A stretch of 64,000 bases of DNA, taken from the NCBI GenBank assembly GCA_020796225.1, contig CM036767.1, positions 14,102,927-14,166,926 of the forward strand, given 5' to 3'. The stretch comes from Arion vulgaris (taxonomy: Eukaryota; Mollusca; Gastropoda; Stylommatophora; Arionidae). Position 1 is the first letter of the stretch. Each line of letters begins with the position of its first letter. Both the position numbers and the translations under genes were made by a program. Positions 32,395 through 43,284 of this stretch are shown here, piece after piece. Below the pieces are notes generated by a model that worked only from the letters and a program-made list of their open reading frames with translations, did not search any database and was not told where the DNA came from.

Positions 32395-33055
32395 CTTACA
32401 TTAGATAAGTGTTACAGGAGAGTCCTCCGTATATCATGAACAGAGAAGAGAACAAATAGATAGAGAAAATAGAAAGAAAGACAAAGTGCATAGAGAGGCT
32501 CACTCCAGGTGTCTCCTTTTTCGACCTGACGCTGAAAGACAAAACAGGATTAGAGAATAGACAGATAGATTGTACTGAACAAAGCATTGCCACGTTTGCT
32601 AACAGTGCTTCTGAATTTCTCTTTCTTGTATGCCAGCTGCATCGACTTTGCTTTCGCCATGCTCATATGGTCTATCACATCTTAAATCCATCTTTTCAGA
32701 GGACATCATCTCAGTGGCGGCTCGTGATCACTTTGTTGATGGGGCCAGACATTTCTTTTCGGATAAATCATGTTTTTGGTTGCTATATTTTAATTTATAA
32801 AATAATAAATACACGTTATACGTTATTTTTGGTGGGGCCCGGCCCCACTGGCCCTTAATGGCGAGCCGCCCCTGCTTCATCTTCTCCTCTTTGCCGGGAT
32901 GCAACCCCTCTACAATTGTCTTCTTCAGTCATTCATGTCTTTTTAAGTGTACAAAATACTTAAATTTTCTCATTCTTATTTGTAAGACCAGTCAGATTTC
33001 TTTTACTTTGAGTTTCTTCTATTCTGCGTATATAGTGTCCTGTTCTTAGAAGTGC
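32395..33055 (-). mobile_element. LINE-W fragments, split by a MITE
   Basis: A short plus-strand LINE-W piece (GAGAAGAGAACAAATAGAT near 32443) precedes a minus-strand piece from about 32600. The latter has CATCTTAAATCCATCTTTTC, then AAAATACTTAAATTTTCTCA, and is interrupted by the MITE at 32712-32874. Confidence 0.6.
32712..32874. mobile_element. hAT-type MITE
   Basis: Flanked by CATCATCT and CTTCATCT (7 of 8 match). The right terminal repeat has one change (CCGCCCCTG). Confidence 0.88.
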
Positions 33056-33955
33056 TCTTTGAGTATAGTGTATTAATATTGCCATAATCGTGTGCAGAAT
33101 GTATGCTTTAAATCCATCTGTTTTTGAACTCGCGTGAACAAATGACACTCACCGCATTAAAAAGCTAACGCTCAGATCAATCTGACCTTTAGCATCCTTT
33201 CCAGGCAGTTGCAATATACAGTTATCGCTCGCGCTGACATTACCCATTATTTGCCACGTGATATCAAGAATAGAACACGTGATCAATGTGGTGGCTCACC
33301 GCTGACTAAACAGCAATGGATGTTGGAACCTGCAGACGTCTGCTAGTATGGCCTAACTTAGTGAACATCGTCTTTAGTTTCAATGGAAGTGAATCAACTT
33401 TGATGTCCTTATTTTGTTATTCTCTCTGGCTAATAGAAACTCACGTGCAACCGCAGAAATTCAGAGAGGAGAGACGACGGCTACAGCAGACAATGTCAAA
33501 GATCAATCGAACGGAAGTAATTAAGTTAGAGAATGTGTCTGGGATGGGTTAGAACTATTTCATGAGGTCAGGTGACACTGATGTTAAACGCATGTTCATG
33601 TACTATAATCAGAAGGTGAGCAGGCAGCTTCTGACGTCCATTGTTTATATTTTCGTCTTTGTGCCAGATTTCTCAACGATGGTGTGTCTATTATAAACCC
33701 AAATCACATTATGAATAAGAATCGACGAACAAGGACAGAGTAAAACGCAGACAAGTTTACACAATAATTATTTTAAAGAATATTTTAATGTCTCGCATTT
33801 TTTCTTGAAAACCGTCATAGTGTAGTGGTTAGGGAATTTCTTTCGTAGACGGGTATTCCCAGGATCAAATTCACTAGTTGAACTGGGGGTTTTAACCTAC
33901 CGTACGACTTTCATTTTCTTCTATCCGATTTTGCCTCACAGATCAGAGTAAGAAG
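33056..33955. other. Unassigned spacer with a tRNA-like head
   Basis: No gene was recognised. A 78-codon frame at 33316-33552 has no family resemblance. At 33812-33875 CATAGTGTAGTGGTTAGGG and GGATCAAATTC resemble pol III A and B boxes, perhaps a decayed SINE. Not a complete tRNA. Confidence 0.4.
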
Positions 33956-34285
33956 ATTCAGCGACCAGGCTCTCATTATGGGTGTGAAACATGGACATTT
34001 AACAAGGATATTTGCGGTGTTGAATATAAGTGTTACAGAAGAATCATCTGTATAACATGGACAGAGATGAGAACAAACAGAACGATACAAAATGAATTCA
34101 AAATCAAATATAACTGGTTGATGCTACATATAAGAATGAGAAAATTGAAGTATTTTTGACATTAAAAAAAAGAGCTGAAGAAGACCTTTATGGAAGGAGT
34201 CATCCAAGAGGAAGACACCGTAAAAGATGGATTCAGGATGTAAGCTATGATTTAAGCATGACGACTGCAGAGGAGGGACATCTGG

Positions 34286-34329
<44 letters not shown>

Positions 34330-34395
34330 TCAGAAGAACTGTTAGCATGACAAAGTTCTACGCAGGACGAGCTATTTGATGATGATGTACTTACT
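33956..34395 (+). mobile_element. LINE-W, 3' fragment
   Basis: Shares ACATGGACAGAGATGAGAAC, the GGAAGACACCGTAAAAGATG block and the end GACGAGCTATTTGATGATGA with the other copies. A (GA)n expansion at 34289-34325 lies in the coding end. Confidence 0.8.
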
Positions 34396-34499
34396 TCAAC
34401 AATTGTTTCAACTGATTTACGATTTAACTGAAGAAACACAATGGCTACTTTTGGCTTCCATCCTCTAAGACAGCGCTATTCAACGTTTTAAAAAAAAAG

Positions 34500-34773
34500 T
34501 ATATTGCGGCCGACTGTATGGTACCGAGGCCCGAAAGGGAAGCAAAGAAAAGTACCACCGCGACATACAAGGCATGTCGTAAGAGGCGACTGAGGTAGGG
34601 GCCTAGGCAAGCAACCCTAGTGAATAAAAACGCTGCAGAAATCGGGAATGCTGGCCTACTTGTAGGCGCACAACTGGTACAGTGTACAATCGTTCTTTGG
34701 CTCAGATCACATACAGATCACACGGAGTGGTTAGCAAGTGATCGATATGAAGCGTTTGAAAAAGAAGAAGAAT
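34500..34773 (+). mobile_element. SINE-B1
   Basis: The head has ACCGAGGCCCGAAAGGGAAG and TGTCGTAAGAGGCGACTGAG. The tail has CTACTTGTAGGCGCACAACT and a GAAGAAGAA end. TATATTG occurs at both flanks. Confidence 0.85.
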
Positions 34774-34806
34774 ATATTGGGGCGCATCTGACTGATAGCT
34801 GGGGAT

Positions 34807-34994
34807 GTCCGCCTGTCCAGCGTGTTCGTAGCGCGTTGGACGACGGGTGATAAGCCCCTGTGAGTGCGGTTCAATTCCGCGGCTAGCAGAAAAACACAGG
34901 TTCTAAAATTTACATTGTTCGTGGCAGCGAACCGAAGGGTTACGATGTCCATGGCACTGAGCCGAAGAGCTAAAAGCTCAAGTGCTCAAAAAAA
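34807..34994 (+). mobile_element. SINE-A
   Basis: A box intact; the B box reads GGTTCAATTCC after a one-base loss. The 3' end is shortened to a poly(A) stretch. Confidence 0.85.
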
Positions 34995-35019
34995 TTAAGA
35001 TTGTTTGTATAGTGCGCCA

Positions 35020-35446
35020 TTGCCCGAGTGGTTACCGGGGCCCAAATTTGGGACGTAATGAATAGAATCACTGTTACCTGCCACGCATGTCGTAAGAGGC
35101 GACTAAGGAGGTTTGGCTGAAATCGGATGCATGTGTCCGCTAAGGAATGCTAACCCGAAACAAATGCTTGCAGACAACGGATGCACCAGGCCGTAAGGCG
35201 CATAACATGGTGCAACGACCCTCACAATGAGGAATGAGATAACGGATTCTACGGTCGCCAATCTGCCTCAGAGATTTAGCCACGCGGTAAGAATGTCAGA
35301 CCCACCATTACGAGGGTGGCCAAAACTTACTCCACGAAGGGGCCGGCACAAATGGGGAATCAGAAATCATAGAAATTATATCCTACAGAACTGCCCCCAG
35401 TATGCAGATTTGAGAAGAAAGGTGGCCCACTTACACTAGTGTCCAA
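35020..35446 (+). mobile_element. SINE-B3 (SINE-B head, LINE-N tail)
   Basis: The head CCCGAGTGGTTACCGGGGCC through TCGTAAGAGGCGACTAAGGA is followed by a body with GATGCACCAGGCCGTAAGGC. The tail still reads NCPQYADLRRKV, part of the Cys knuckle at the LINE-N C-terminus. The final 88 bp of the tail are amplified in the next feature. Confidence 0.8.
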
Positions 35447-36243
35447 GACAAACTGTATGGCGTGGCTGATAATCTGAGGCAAACGACTGCCTTTATTAGA
35501 GAATCCGAAATTCCAATCTAGTGAGAACGCAGAAGACAAACTGAATGTCGTGGCTGATAATCTGAGGCAGACGGCTGCCTTTATTAGAGAATCTGAAATC
35601 CCAATCTAGTGAGAACGCAGAAGACAAACTGTATGGCGTGACTGATAATCTGAGACAGACGGCTGCCTTTATTAGAGAATCCGAAATCCCAATCTAGTGA
35701 GAACGCAGAAGACAAACTGTATGGCGTGTCTGATAATCTGAGACAGACGGCTGCCTTTATTAGAGAATCTGAAATCCCAATCTAGTGAGAACGCAGAAGA
35801 CAAACTGTATGGCGTGTCTGATAATCTGAGACAGACGGCTGCCTTTATTAGAGAATCTGAAATCCCAATCTAGTGAGAACGCAGAAGACAAACTGTATGG
35901 CGTGGCTGATAATCTGAGACAGACGGCTGCCTTTATTAGAGAATCCGAAATCCCAATCTAGTGAGAACGCAGAAGACAAACTGTATGGCGTGGCTGATAA
36001 TCTGAGACAGACGGCTGCCTTTATTAGAGAATCTGAAATCCCAATCTAGTGAGAATGCAGAAGACAAACTGTATGGCGTGGCTGATAATCTGAGACAGAC
36101 GGCTGCCTTTATTAGAGAATCTGAAATCCCAATCTAGTGAGAACGCAGAAGACAAACTGTATGGCGTGGCTGATAATCTGAGGCAGACGGCTGCCTTTAT
36201 TAGAGAATCTAAAATCCCAATCTAGTGAGAACGCAGAAGAAGA
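35447..36243 (+). repeat. 88-bp array of a LINE-N tail, 9 copies
   Basis: Each 88-bp unit starts GACAAACTGTATGGCGTGGC and codes DKLYGVADNLRQTAAFIRES plus EIPI and a stop, i.e. the last codons of LINE-N. The array ends in GAAGAAGAAAGAAGAAG, the usual SINE-B3 end. 36244-36570 after it holds no feature. Confidence 0.93.
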
Positions 36244-36574
36244 AAGAAGAAGTATAGTGCGCCTACGATATTGTGTCGGACTCTCAGTGTACCACGACTT
36301 CAGCAAATTTGAGAACCACTCCTCTAAATTAATGAAAATTTGACAACGTCAACAACGCTCATAAATAATCAAATTTACTGTGGCGGGACGGAAATTGAAA
36401 ACCAAAAACATAATTAACACTAGATTACGAAATTTCTCATTTCTAACTTCATCTATTATTCATAGTAATAATATTATTTTGGGGGGTTTTCTTCTGAACT
36501 TGTTTTTTCCCGTATTTATTTTCAATTTGAAACTTCCATAGAGAATTCTTTAGAGAGGAATTTGAACAGCAAGA

Positions 36575-36905
36575 ACGCCCGAGTGGTTATCGGGGCCCAC
36601 ATTGAGGTTGTAAAGAATAGAACCACTGTTACCTGCTACGCATGTCGTAAGAGGCGCCTAGGGAGGTTTGGCGCGGGGCTAGCTACCCCACACCGTAAAA
36701 AAACAGAACGGAGAGCGAACCGAGTAAACGCTGGCTGAAACCGGACACATCGCTGAAGGATAAGCACCAGAGCTCCAAATGGTGCTGAAGATGTGACGTA
36801 AAACACACCAATGCTAAGACTGCATGAATCAGATTTCCACATGAATATAATTTATGGGTAGAATTGGTACATCGGTCTGTGCGGTGATCGCGAGAGAACA
36901 TCAAG
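36575..36905 (+). mobile_element. SINE-B4
   Basis: The same SINE-B head (CCGAGTGGTTATCGGGGCCC, TGTCGTAAGAGGCGCC) is joined to a different tail: AACGCTGGCTGAAACCGGAC, AGCTCCAAATGGTGCTGAA and TGATCGCGAGAGAACATCAA. The tail recurs at 58620. Confidence 0.8.
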
Positions 36906-36989
36906 AACTCGATAACCTTGTTTGTTTGTTGTTTGTTATATAGGGGATTAGAACCTCTTTAAGCCGAGTCACGACCTTTCAACCTAAGT

Positions 36990-37234
36990 CTTCTTCTTCG
37001 ACGAACGATCCATATCGATCACTTGTTCAATCACTCTTTGCGAGTTGTATGTGATCCGAGCCTAAGAGCGATTGTACGTAGTGCTAGTAGTCACCTTGAA
37101 GTAGAATAGCACATCCGATTTCTGCGACGCTTTTTATTTACTAGTGTAGCTTCCTAGGCCCCTAACTCAGTTGCCTTGTAGGGTGCAGTGTTGCTATTCT
37201 TTGCTCTCTTGAGAGCCCCTGCAACACACGGGCG
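36990..37234 (-). mobile_element. SINE-B1 with 11-bp duplication
   Basis: Runs from the CTTCTTCTTCG end to the decayed head at 37215-37234. TCAACCTAAGT flanks both sides (36979-36989 and 37235-37245). Confidence 0.9.
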
Positions 37235-37245
37235 TCAACCTAAGT

Positions 37246-37800
37246 ACAAACCTTGTTTTCGTTATATCAGGGCGCGTGGAGACCAACACACAATATATAG
37301 ATTCCCAAACCTTTTCGGCCCACCGCCCACTTTGGGAAATGCTGATCTAATACATTGTCGGTAACCGTAGACAAAGCACTTACATTTGATAAGGAAGAAA
37401 GTTCGTGAGAACAATTCCGCATTTTTTAATGTGAGCACAAAACCATTGACTAAACACACAACATTTGTGTCAGATAATGACTGTTGTACTAATAGAGATA
37501 TCTGAGTCAGTGAACTAAAAATAAGGATTTCAGAATTTATTCCACAAAGTGTAAACGAAACAATCAAGTAAAAGTTAACCTTCTTATACAAGAGAGAATA
37601 TAATGTCTGTGGCATTGTTATTGGTGGTGTTTGATGATCACGGCAGCTTGTTAGTCTCAAGGGACAAGTGTCACTTACATGTGTCATTTTTAACTCATTC
37701 TGTACTTCTGACCCTTATAGTGGTGTGCAAACGAGAACCAATCACACAACCATCAACTATATTTTTTTAAAATATTATGGAAGGAACCCTTTTCATTCCT
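37246..37800. other. Spacer with a tiny hAT-like remnant
   Basis: At 37290-37350, CCCAAACCTTTTCGGCCCAC is joined to TTTGGGAAATGCTGATCTAA. These are the two ends of the element at 56680 with nearly all of its interior missing. Nothing else was recognised. Confidence 0.45.
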
Positions 37801-38250
37801 AGACGTATATTGGTATATTGGTATATTGGTATATTGGTTGGTATATTGGTATTAGTTAAAGGTATATTGGTATATTGGTATATTGTTGGTATATTGGTAT
37901 ATTAGTTGGTATATTGGTATATTAATTGGTATATTAGGTATATTAGGTATATTGGTATATATATTGAGTATTGGTATATTGGTATATTGTATATGTATAT
38001 TGGTATATTGGTATATTGGTATATTGGTATATTGGTATATTGGTATATTGGTATATTGGTTGGTATATTGGTATATTGGTATATTGGTATATTGGTATAT
38101 TGGTATATTGGTATATTGGTATATTGGTATATTGGTATATTGGTATATTGGTATATTGGTATATTGGTATATTGGTATATTGGTATATTGGTATATTGGT
38201 ATATTAGTATATTGGTATATTGGTATATTGGTATATTGGTATATTGGTAA
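37801..38250. repeat. (GTATATTG)n 8-bp array
   Basis: About 50 units, with irregular units at the left edge (37840-37990) and uniform ones to the right. The (WY.IGIL)n-type frames are artefacts. 38251-38364 is unassigned. Confidence 0.97.
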
Positions 38251-38364
38251 ATTTCATATATTTCATACATCGACTTTTAAAAAAATAAAAAAACACTATT
38301 TATGAAGCGCACACAAAAGCCCACTCTAGAAAACAAACTTAGAGAAAAGAAAAAATCGTTTATT

Positions 38365-38605
38365 GGATAATACGCACGGTGTTAAGAGTATATTTGGTAT
38401 TGACCGCTTACATACGATGGCTGATGTGGTAAACATCACGCCGACCGACTTTACTTCCCAATGTTTTTCCTGTTACTTAATTGAGACTGGGTCTACAAGA
38501 GAGACGTTACGGCCGGACAAATATTCCACGCTCACTATGGAATTGAACCCTGACTATGCACCTAAGAAGTGAGTTGACTAACAACTACGCTACTGCGGCT
38601 CTACC
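38365..38605 (-). mobile_element. SINE-D (tRNA-derived), diverged
   Basis: On the minus strand it starts AGAGCCGCAGTAGCGTAGTT (A box) with a B-box-like GGTTCAATTCC, then the family body. The reference copy is 45441-45724. Confidence 0.78.
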
Positions 38606-38703
38606 AGCTACTATAATAGTGTTTAATATAGAATAATATAGATAATTTTCTTTCTCTACGTACTAAATTTTCCAAGTTTGTATCGTCCCTATAAAACGTT
38701 ACT

Positions 38704-39155
38704 ATCACATGAATTCATTGCTAATAGCATGTAGAAAGTACAACATGAAAACAATCACAATATAGATGAGACTGCAATAAAACTATTTGATTGACGAAGC
38801 ACGTAATCACAAAGTACTGTAGTTTTACAAATTACAAAAACAATGACAAAATACAGCAACGTTTCGACCAAGAAGGCCTTTATCAAGCAAACGAACAACA
38901 TGAGTGACGAATTAAAAAACCAAATACATATGAACGACTAGATACGGAGACATTCAAACGTTTCTAATGAAAATCTTGGAATAAAAACGAATAACGAAAT
39001 AAATTTAACACAAAAACACACATAAAAACTAGAAATAGAAAAGAAACAATAAAACATCAAGTAAATATATAACTTGAATACATGCAACATATGCACATAT
39101 AGATTACAAGACATGATAAGAGAAAGTACTAAGAAGCATAGGAATGTAATACCTT
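38704..39155 (-). mobile_element. Penelope-like element, short copy
   Basis: Terminal region reading right to left, with CTTGATAAAGGCCTTCTTGG and TCGAAACGTTGCTG, then ACAGTACTTTGTGATTACG. The exact 16-bp sequence CCTATAAAACGTTACT lies at 38688-38703 and 39156-39171, likely the target duplication. Confidence 0.8.
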
Positions 39156-39282
39156 CCTATAAAACGTTACTGGAATTACGTTTACTGAGGTCGTTGTTGT
39201 TTCTGACTTTCTGTCGATGCTTCGGAAGGTTCTCAATGACAGGTTGTAGTATGAGTGGATATCGTCTTTGGAGGCTTCCAAC

Positions 39283-39448
39283 CAGTGGCGGCTGGTCATT
39301 AAGGGACAGTGGCGCCGGGCCCCACCAAAAATAAGGTGTAACGTGTATTTATTATTTTACACATTAAAATATATCCTAACCGAAACCATGATTTTCCCGA
39401 AAATTTATGTCTGGCCCCATCAACAAAACTGATCACGAGCCGCCACTG
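39283..39448. mobile_element. hAT-type MITE
   Basis: Flanked by CTTCCAAC and CTTCCAAT (7 of 8). Confidence 0.9.
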
Positions 39449-39619
39449 CTTCCAATCTACTTCGACTTACGTGGATCTACTGTCATGGATATGCAGGTGT
39501 TTGTGGGAATGAGAGAGCGGTCATGCTTGGATTGTCGGAGAGTTGAAGATTGATAATGGTGATGTTCTTCGGTCTCTTCAGGAATGCCTGTTGGATAAAG
39601 ACACCGAAATATCAGTTTG

Positions 39620-39830
39620 AGTAGATTCAGCTATTTAAGAAGTTTGAAGAACCACGTTGTACAAGTAACGCTCTATGTCTGAGGGACAGAGTGAAGAGTG
39701 TGTTTAACCAGCGAGCCACAAGAACCATCAGTATGCATATCCCTCGACATCTGTTGGGGGAGACTGAACACCTATTGGTCTGTCTGGAGTGCTGCGGCGT
39801 CAGTAAGGTAACCAACAGTCAATAGTTTTT
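39620..39830 (-). repeat. Dispersed repeat family H
   Basis: Reverse copy of the sequence at 49857 and 63680 (shared CAACAGATRTCGA, GCATACTGATGGTTC, TGGCTCGCTGGTTAAACACA). The class is unknown. Confidence 0.65.
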
Positions 39831-39894
39831 TAAAAATTTATATATTTGTTATTGTCAAGTTAGTACAACTACAAGACGATGAGATTTAAATAAG

Positions 39895-40155
39895 CAAACG
39901 CCCGAGTGGTTACCGGGGGCCCAAATTTGCGTGTACAGAATAGAACCACTGTTACCTGCCACGCATGTCGTAAGAGGCGACTAAGGAGGTTTGGCTGAAA
40001 TCGGATGCACATGTCCTAGATGTGTAGACGGCTATGCGTTTAGGGGCCTACCAAACCAATGTGCAAAGTCTACACGTTCTTGGCAAAAATCAAACATATC
40101 ATAAAGAGTGACTAAAATTGGTCGTAAAGAACAAACACAAAGAAGAAAAAATAAG
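39895..40155 (+). mobile_element. SINE-B2
   Basis: The SINE-B head is joined to the B2 tail: TATGCGTTTAGGGGCCTACC, AACCAATGTGCAAAGTCTAC, ACGTTCTTGGCAAA and a final AACAAACACAAAGAAGAA. 40156-40377 is unassigned. Confidence 0.85.
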
Positions 40156-40377
40156 CAAAGACCCCTGTGTGTGCCACAAAAGACAGTGAAGTTTATGCAA
40201 GAGACAATGTTGAATATATAGATAATATTTCAAGCGAACGAAAGGAAGGAAATAAGCAACAAACATTGAATATATGAACAATTTTGTAAGTGAATTAGTG
40301 GAAAGAGGAAGAAGAAAATGAAAATGCAGATTTATGTCTTTGAAGGTAATGAAAGGGATATTTTCGTACAGTAAGTA

Positions 40378-41222
40378 GGAGTGAAGTTATCAACAGTGAA
40401 GTTAGTAGTGAAGTTATCAACAGGAAGTTAGTGAGAGTGAAGTTATCACAGTGAAGTTAGTGAGTGAAGTTATCAACAGTGAAGTTAGTGAGAGTGAGTT
40501 ACAACAGTGAAGTAGTGAGAGTGAAGTTATCAACAGTGAAGTTAGTGGAGTGAAGTTATCAACAGTGAAGTTAGTGAGAGGAAGTTATCAACAGTGAAGT
40601 TAGTGAGTGAAGTTATCAACAGTGAGTTAGTGAGAGAAGTTATCAACAGTGAAGTTAGTGAGAATAGAATTTGTCGCTTTGAAATTAGTGAGTGAAGATT
40701 TTATGGAAGATATCGACAGTGAAGATGTTGTACCGTGAAGTTATAGTGAAGGGAAAAATTTTTTGCTTTGAAATTAGTGAGAGTGAATTTTTTACGTGAA
40801 GTTATCAACAGTGAAGTTATCAACAGGAAAGCTATTAACAGTGAAGTTATCAACAGTGAAGTTATCAACAGGGACGTTATCAGCAGGGAAGTTATCAACG
40901 GTGAAGTTATCAACGGTGAAGTTATCAACGGTGAAGTTATCAACAGCGAAGTTATCAACAGCGAAGTTATCAACAGTGAAGTTATCAACAGTGAAGTTAT
41001 CAACAGCGAAGTTATCAACAGTGAAGTTATCAACAGTGAAGTTATCAACAGTGAAGTTATCAACAGTGAAGTTATCAACAGTGAAGTTATCAACAATAAA
41101 GTTATCAACAGTGAAGTTATCAACGGTGAAGTTATCAACAGTGAAGTTATCAACAGGGAAGTTATCAACAGTGAAGTTATCAACAGTGAAGTTATCAACA
41201 GCGAAGTTATCAACAGTAAAGA
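40378..41222. repeat. 30-bp to 15-bp array
   Basis: The left part alternates GAAGTTATCAACAGT with GAAGTTAGTGAGAGT (30-bp period, many small deletions). From about 40796 it becomes pure 15-bp units. All frames of the right part lack stops, giving five overlapping false proteins on both strands. Confidence 0.95.
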
Positions 41223-41264
41223 TTGGTGCAGTAAAGTTTGGTAGATAATAAATAATTTCTACAA

Positions 41265-42200
41265 TCATCATCAAATAGCTTGTCCTGAGCAGAACTTTGC
41301 CACCCCAACAGTCCTCCGGAATTTCTTCTCATAGGCCAGATGCCCTGCCTCTGCAGCCGTCATGTTCAAACCATCAGTTACATCCTGAATCCATCTTCTC
41401 CTTGGTTTTCCTCTTCTTCTCTTTGCCGGTATGCCTCCTTCCATTATCGTCCTCTCCAGCCCTTCATGTTTTTATATGTCCAAAATATCTCAATTTTCTC
41501 TTTCTTATTTATAGCATCAGCCAGTTTTCTTTGATTTTGAGTTCTTTCTGGATAGATCTATTTGTTCTCTTCTCTGTTCAAGATATACGAAGGACTCTTC
41601 TGTAACACTTATATTCAAAAGCACTTATATGTTTTTCCACTGCTTTATTAAATGTTCATGCTTCACACCCATACGTTGTCACTGGGAATATGCATGCTCT
41701 TAGTATTCTGATCTTTGTTTTCTAATCAGTTCCGTTCCATACTGTTTTGAGTTGTTTAATTTTTGTAAAGCCATGTTTGTTCTTCTTTAATTTCCTTCAT
41801 CCCATTTCCATCTGTTGTTAGTAGTGAACCAAGATATTCAAAACAGTTCACATTTTCTACTTTCTCTCCATTGATAAAAATATCATTTGTCATGTTCTTT
41901 TTATCTGTTGTGATTATTTTTTTGCTTTTACCACATTGAGATATAGATTTTGTTTTTCGCTTTTATCTTTCACTTCTCCTAATAATTTCTCAATCCTTTT
42001 TTGTGATGTTGACAGTAACACTGTATCATCAGCGTATCTTAGTTCAGGTGTTTCTCTTCCTCCGATTATAAAAGGATCGTATTGTTCTTTTTCGCTATCT
42101 TCTGTAACATTTCTCATGATGTTTTCTGCATATATGTTAAACAGACAAGGTAAAAGAATGCAGCCTTGTCTGACTCCCTGCCCTATGTTAAACCAGTCTG
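41265..42200 (-). mobile_element. LINE-W, RT to 3' end
   Basis: Longest LINE-W copy. On the minus strand it has a GVRQGCILLPCLF-like block near 42165, ELRYADDTVLLSTSQKRI at about 42040 (YADD catalytic motif) and a weak FEYLGSLL at about 41845. The C-terminus with EGGIPAKR and KRRRKTKEKM leads to the (GAT)n end at 41265. Several frameshifts break it. Confidence 0.85.
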
Positions 42201-42437
42201 ATGTATCATCACATGTTGATCAAATGGCAGCTGTAAGAACATATTATAATACATGTGATGATACATGTGATAATTTCTACAACAGCATACACTAAAATAA
42301 ATGGAACTTTAAAAAACGTCATTTAGAGTCTCATGTTCCTAGTTCCATTGGCAGCAATAAGCACTCTCGTAGATCATGTATTACCTGTCAGGTAAACACT
42401 AGAACCATCAGTCGTTGTTTCTCGCGACTCTGTGAAA

Positions 42438-42600
42438 CCAATCAAATTAGAGTCACTGTTATACGGCGCAAGTAAGGGCGGGGCAAAATAATTTCTCAAA
42501 CTTCAATTGAGAGTGAGAAATATTTCATTGATTTTTTCAACTCACCTGAGCAAAACCGACTCTCAGGTGAGAAAATAGAAACGGTACCTGTATTCATCTG
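42438..42600 (+). promoter_or_regulatory. Proximal regulatory cluster of the atonal gene
   Basis: CCAAT (42438), GGGCGGGGC (42476), CTCACCTGAG (42541-42550), its exact reverse complement CTCAGGTGAG (42562-42571) and CATCTG (42595) lie 90-255 bp upstream of the predicted start site. The two E-boxes are 21 bp apart centre to centre, two helical turns. E-box autoregulation is known for atonal genes; binding here is inferred. Confidence 0.5.
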
Positions 42601-42660
42601 ATCTATTCCGAGGAGCGCTTATCACAGTCCATAATTAATTAGATTTCCGGGGATGGTGAA

Positions 42661-42695
42661 TATAAAAGAAAAATGGTTGTGTTTCCTGGCTCAAT
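42661..42695 (+). promoter_or_regulatory. TATA box and initiator, atonal gene
   Basis: TATAAAAG at 42661-42668 and an initiator-like TCAATA with the A at 42693, 32 bp from the first T, the classical spacing. The region is free of recognisable transposons. Confidence 0.6.
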
Positions 42696-43284
42696 ATCCA
42701 CCAGGAAGTCATTTACAATGTACTAGAACTACATGGAGTTGTTTGATTCACCTGTAACACCTATCTACCTGGAATAGCATTACTACCTGTACTAGAAGAT
42801 GTAATCAAAGAATTCAAGACCTTGTGTTAATATTACCAAAATAGACAAAACTACATCTTTCAAGTTATTATTTCAAAACTATTGAACCGCTTCAGAGTTA
42901 GATAAGTGTCCGTTCGTTTGTTTATAAATGAAACACATTAATCTTAACTAAACTAAAATTAATGTTTACTAACAAAGAATTAATGTGCTTTATATTGTAA
43001 CAATTTTCTGTGGATTGAAAACGGGATAATATCTTATGCATTTAGCAACCAAATTCCTATTTTTGTAAACAGTTCTACAAGACAAGATTAGTCCCTACGC
43101 GAGCAGAAGTCTCCGAAGCACTAATCATAGCGCTACACGTCTATAGTTGTTGGGGGTTTCTGGGTCTGCAAGAAAGCCAGTTACTCTCCCCCACACACAC
43201 ATAGGAAAAGAGTAAAAACTCATAATTGCTGGGGTTCGACAGCAACAACAACAACAACAAAACAAGATCGTACTGCAGTCTGAT
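42694..43284 (+). other. Predicted 5' UTR of the atonal gene
   Basis: About 590 bp without recognised repeats except a CAA run (43241-43260). An in-frame TAA at 43213 precedes the ATG at 43285. A further CACCTG E-box lies at 42749. Confidence 0.5.

Noticed and set aside
33316..33552. 78-codon frame in unique sequence
   Set aside because: No family resemblance, no splice or promoter context; length expected by chance.
37883..38305. Tyr/Ile-rich frame resembling a membrane protein
   Set aside because: An 8-bp TATATTG-type repeat; hydrophobicity is a composition effect.
40701..41274. Four overlapping frames of 150-170 codons
   Set aside because: All are translations of one 15-bp repeat.
43241..43260. 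Polyglutamine start of the atonal protein
   Set aside because: The CAA run is in frame but lies upstream of the first ATG (43285) and after a stop at 43213, so it is 5' UTR.
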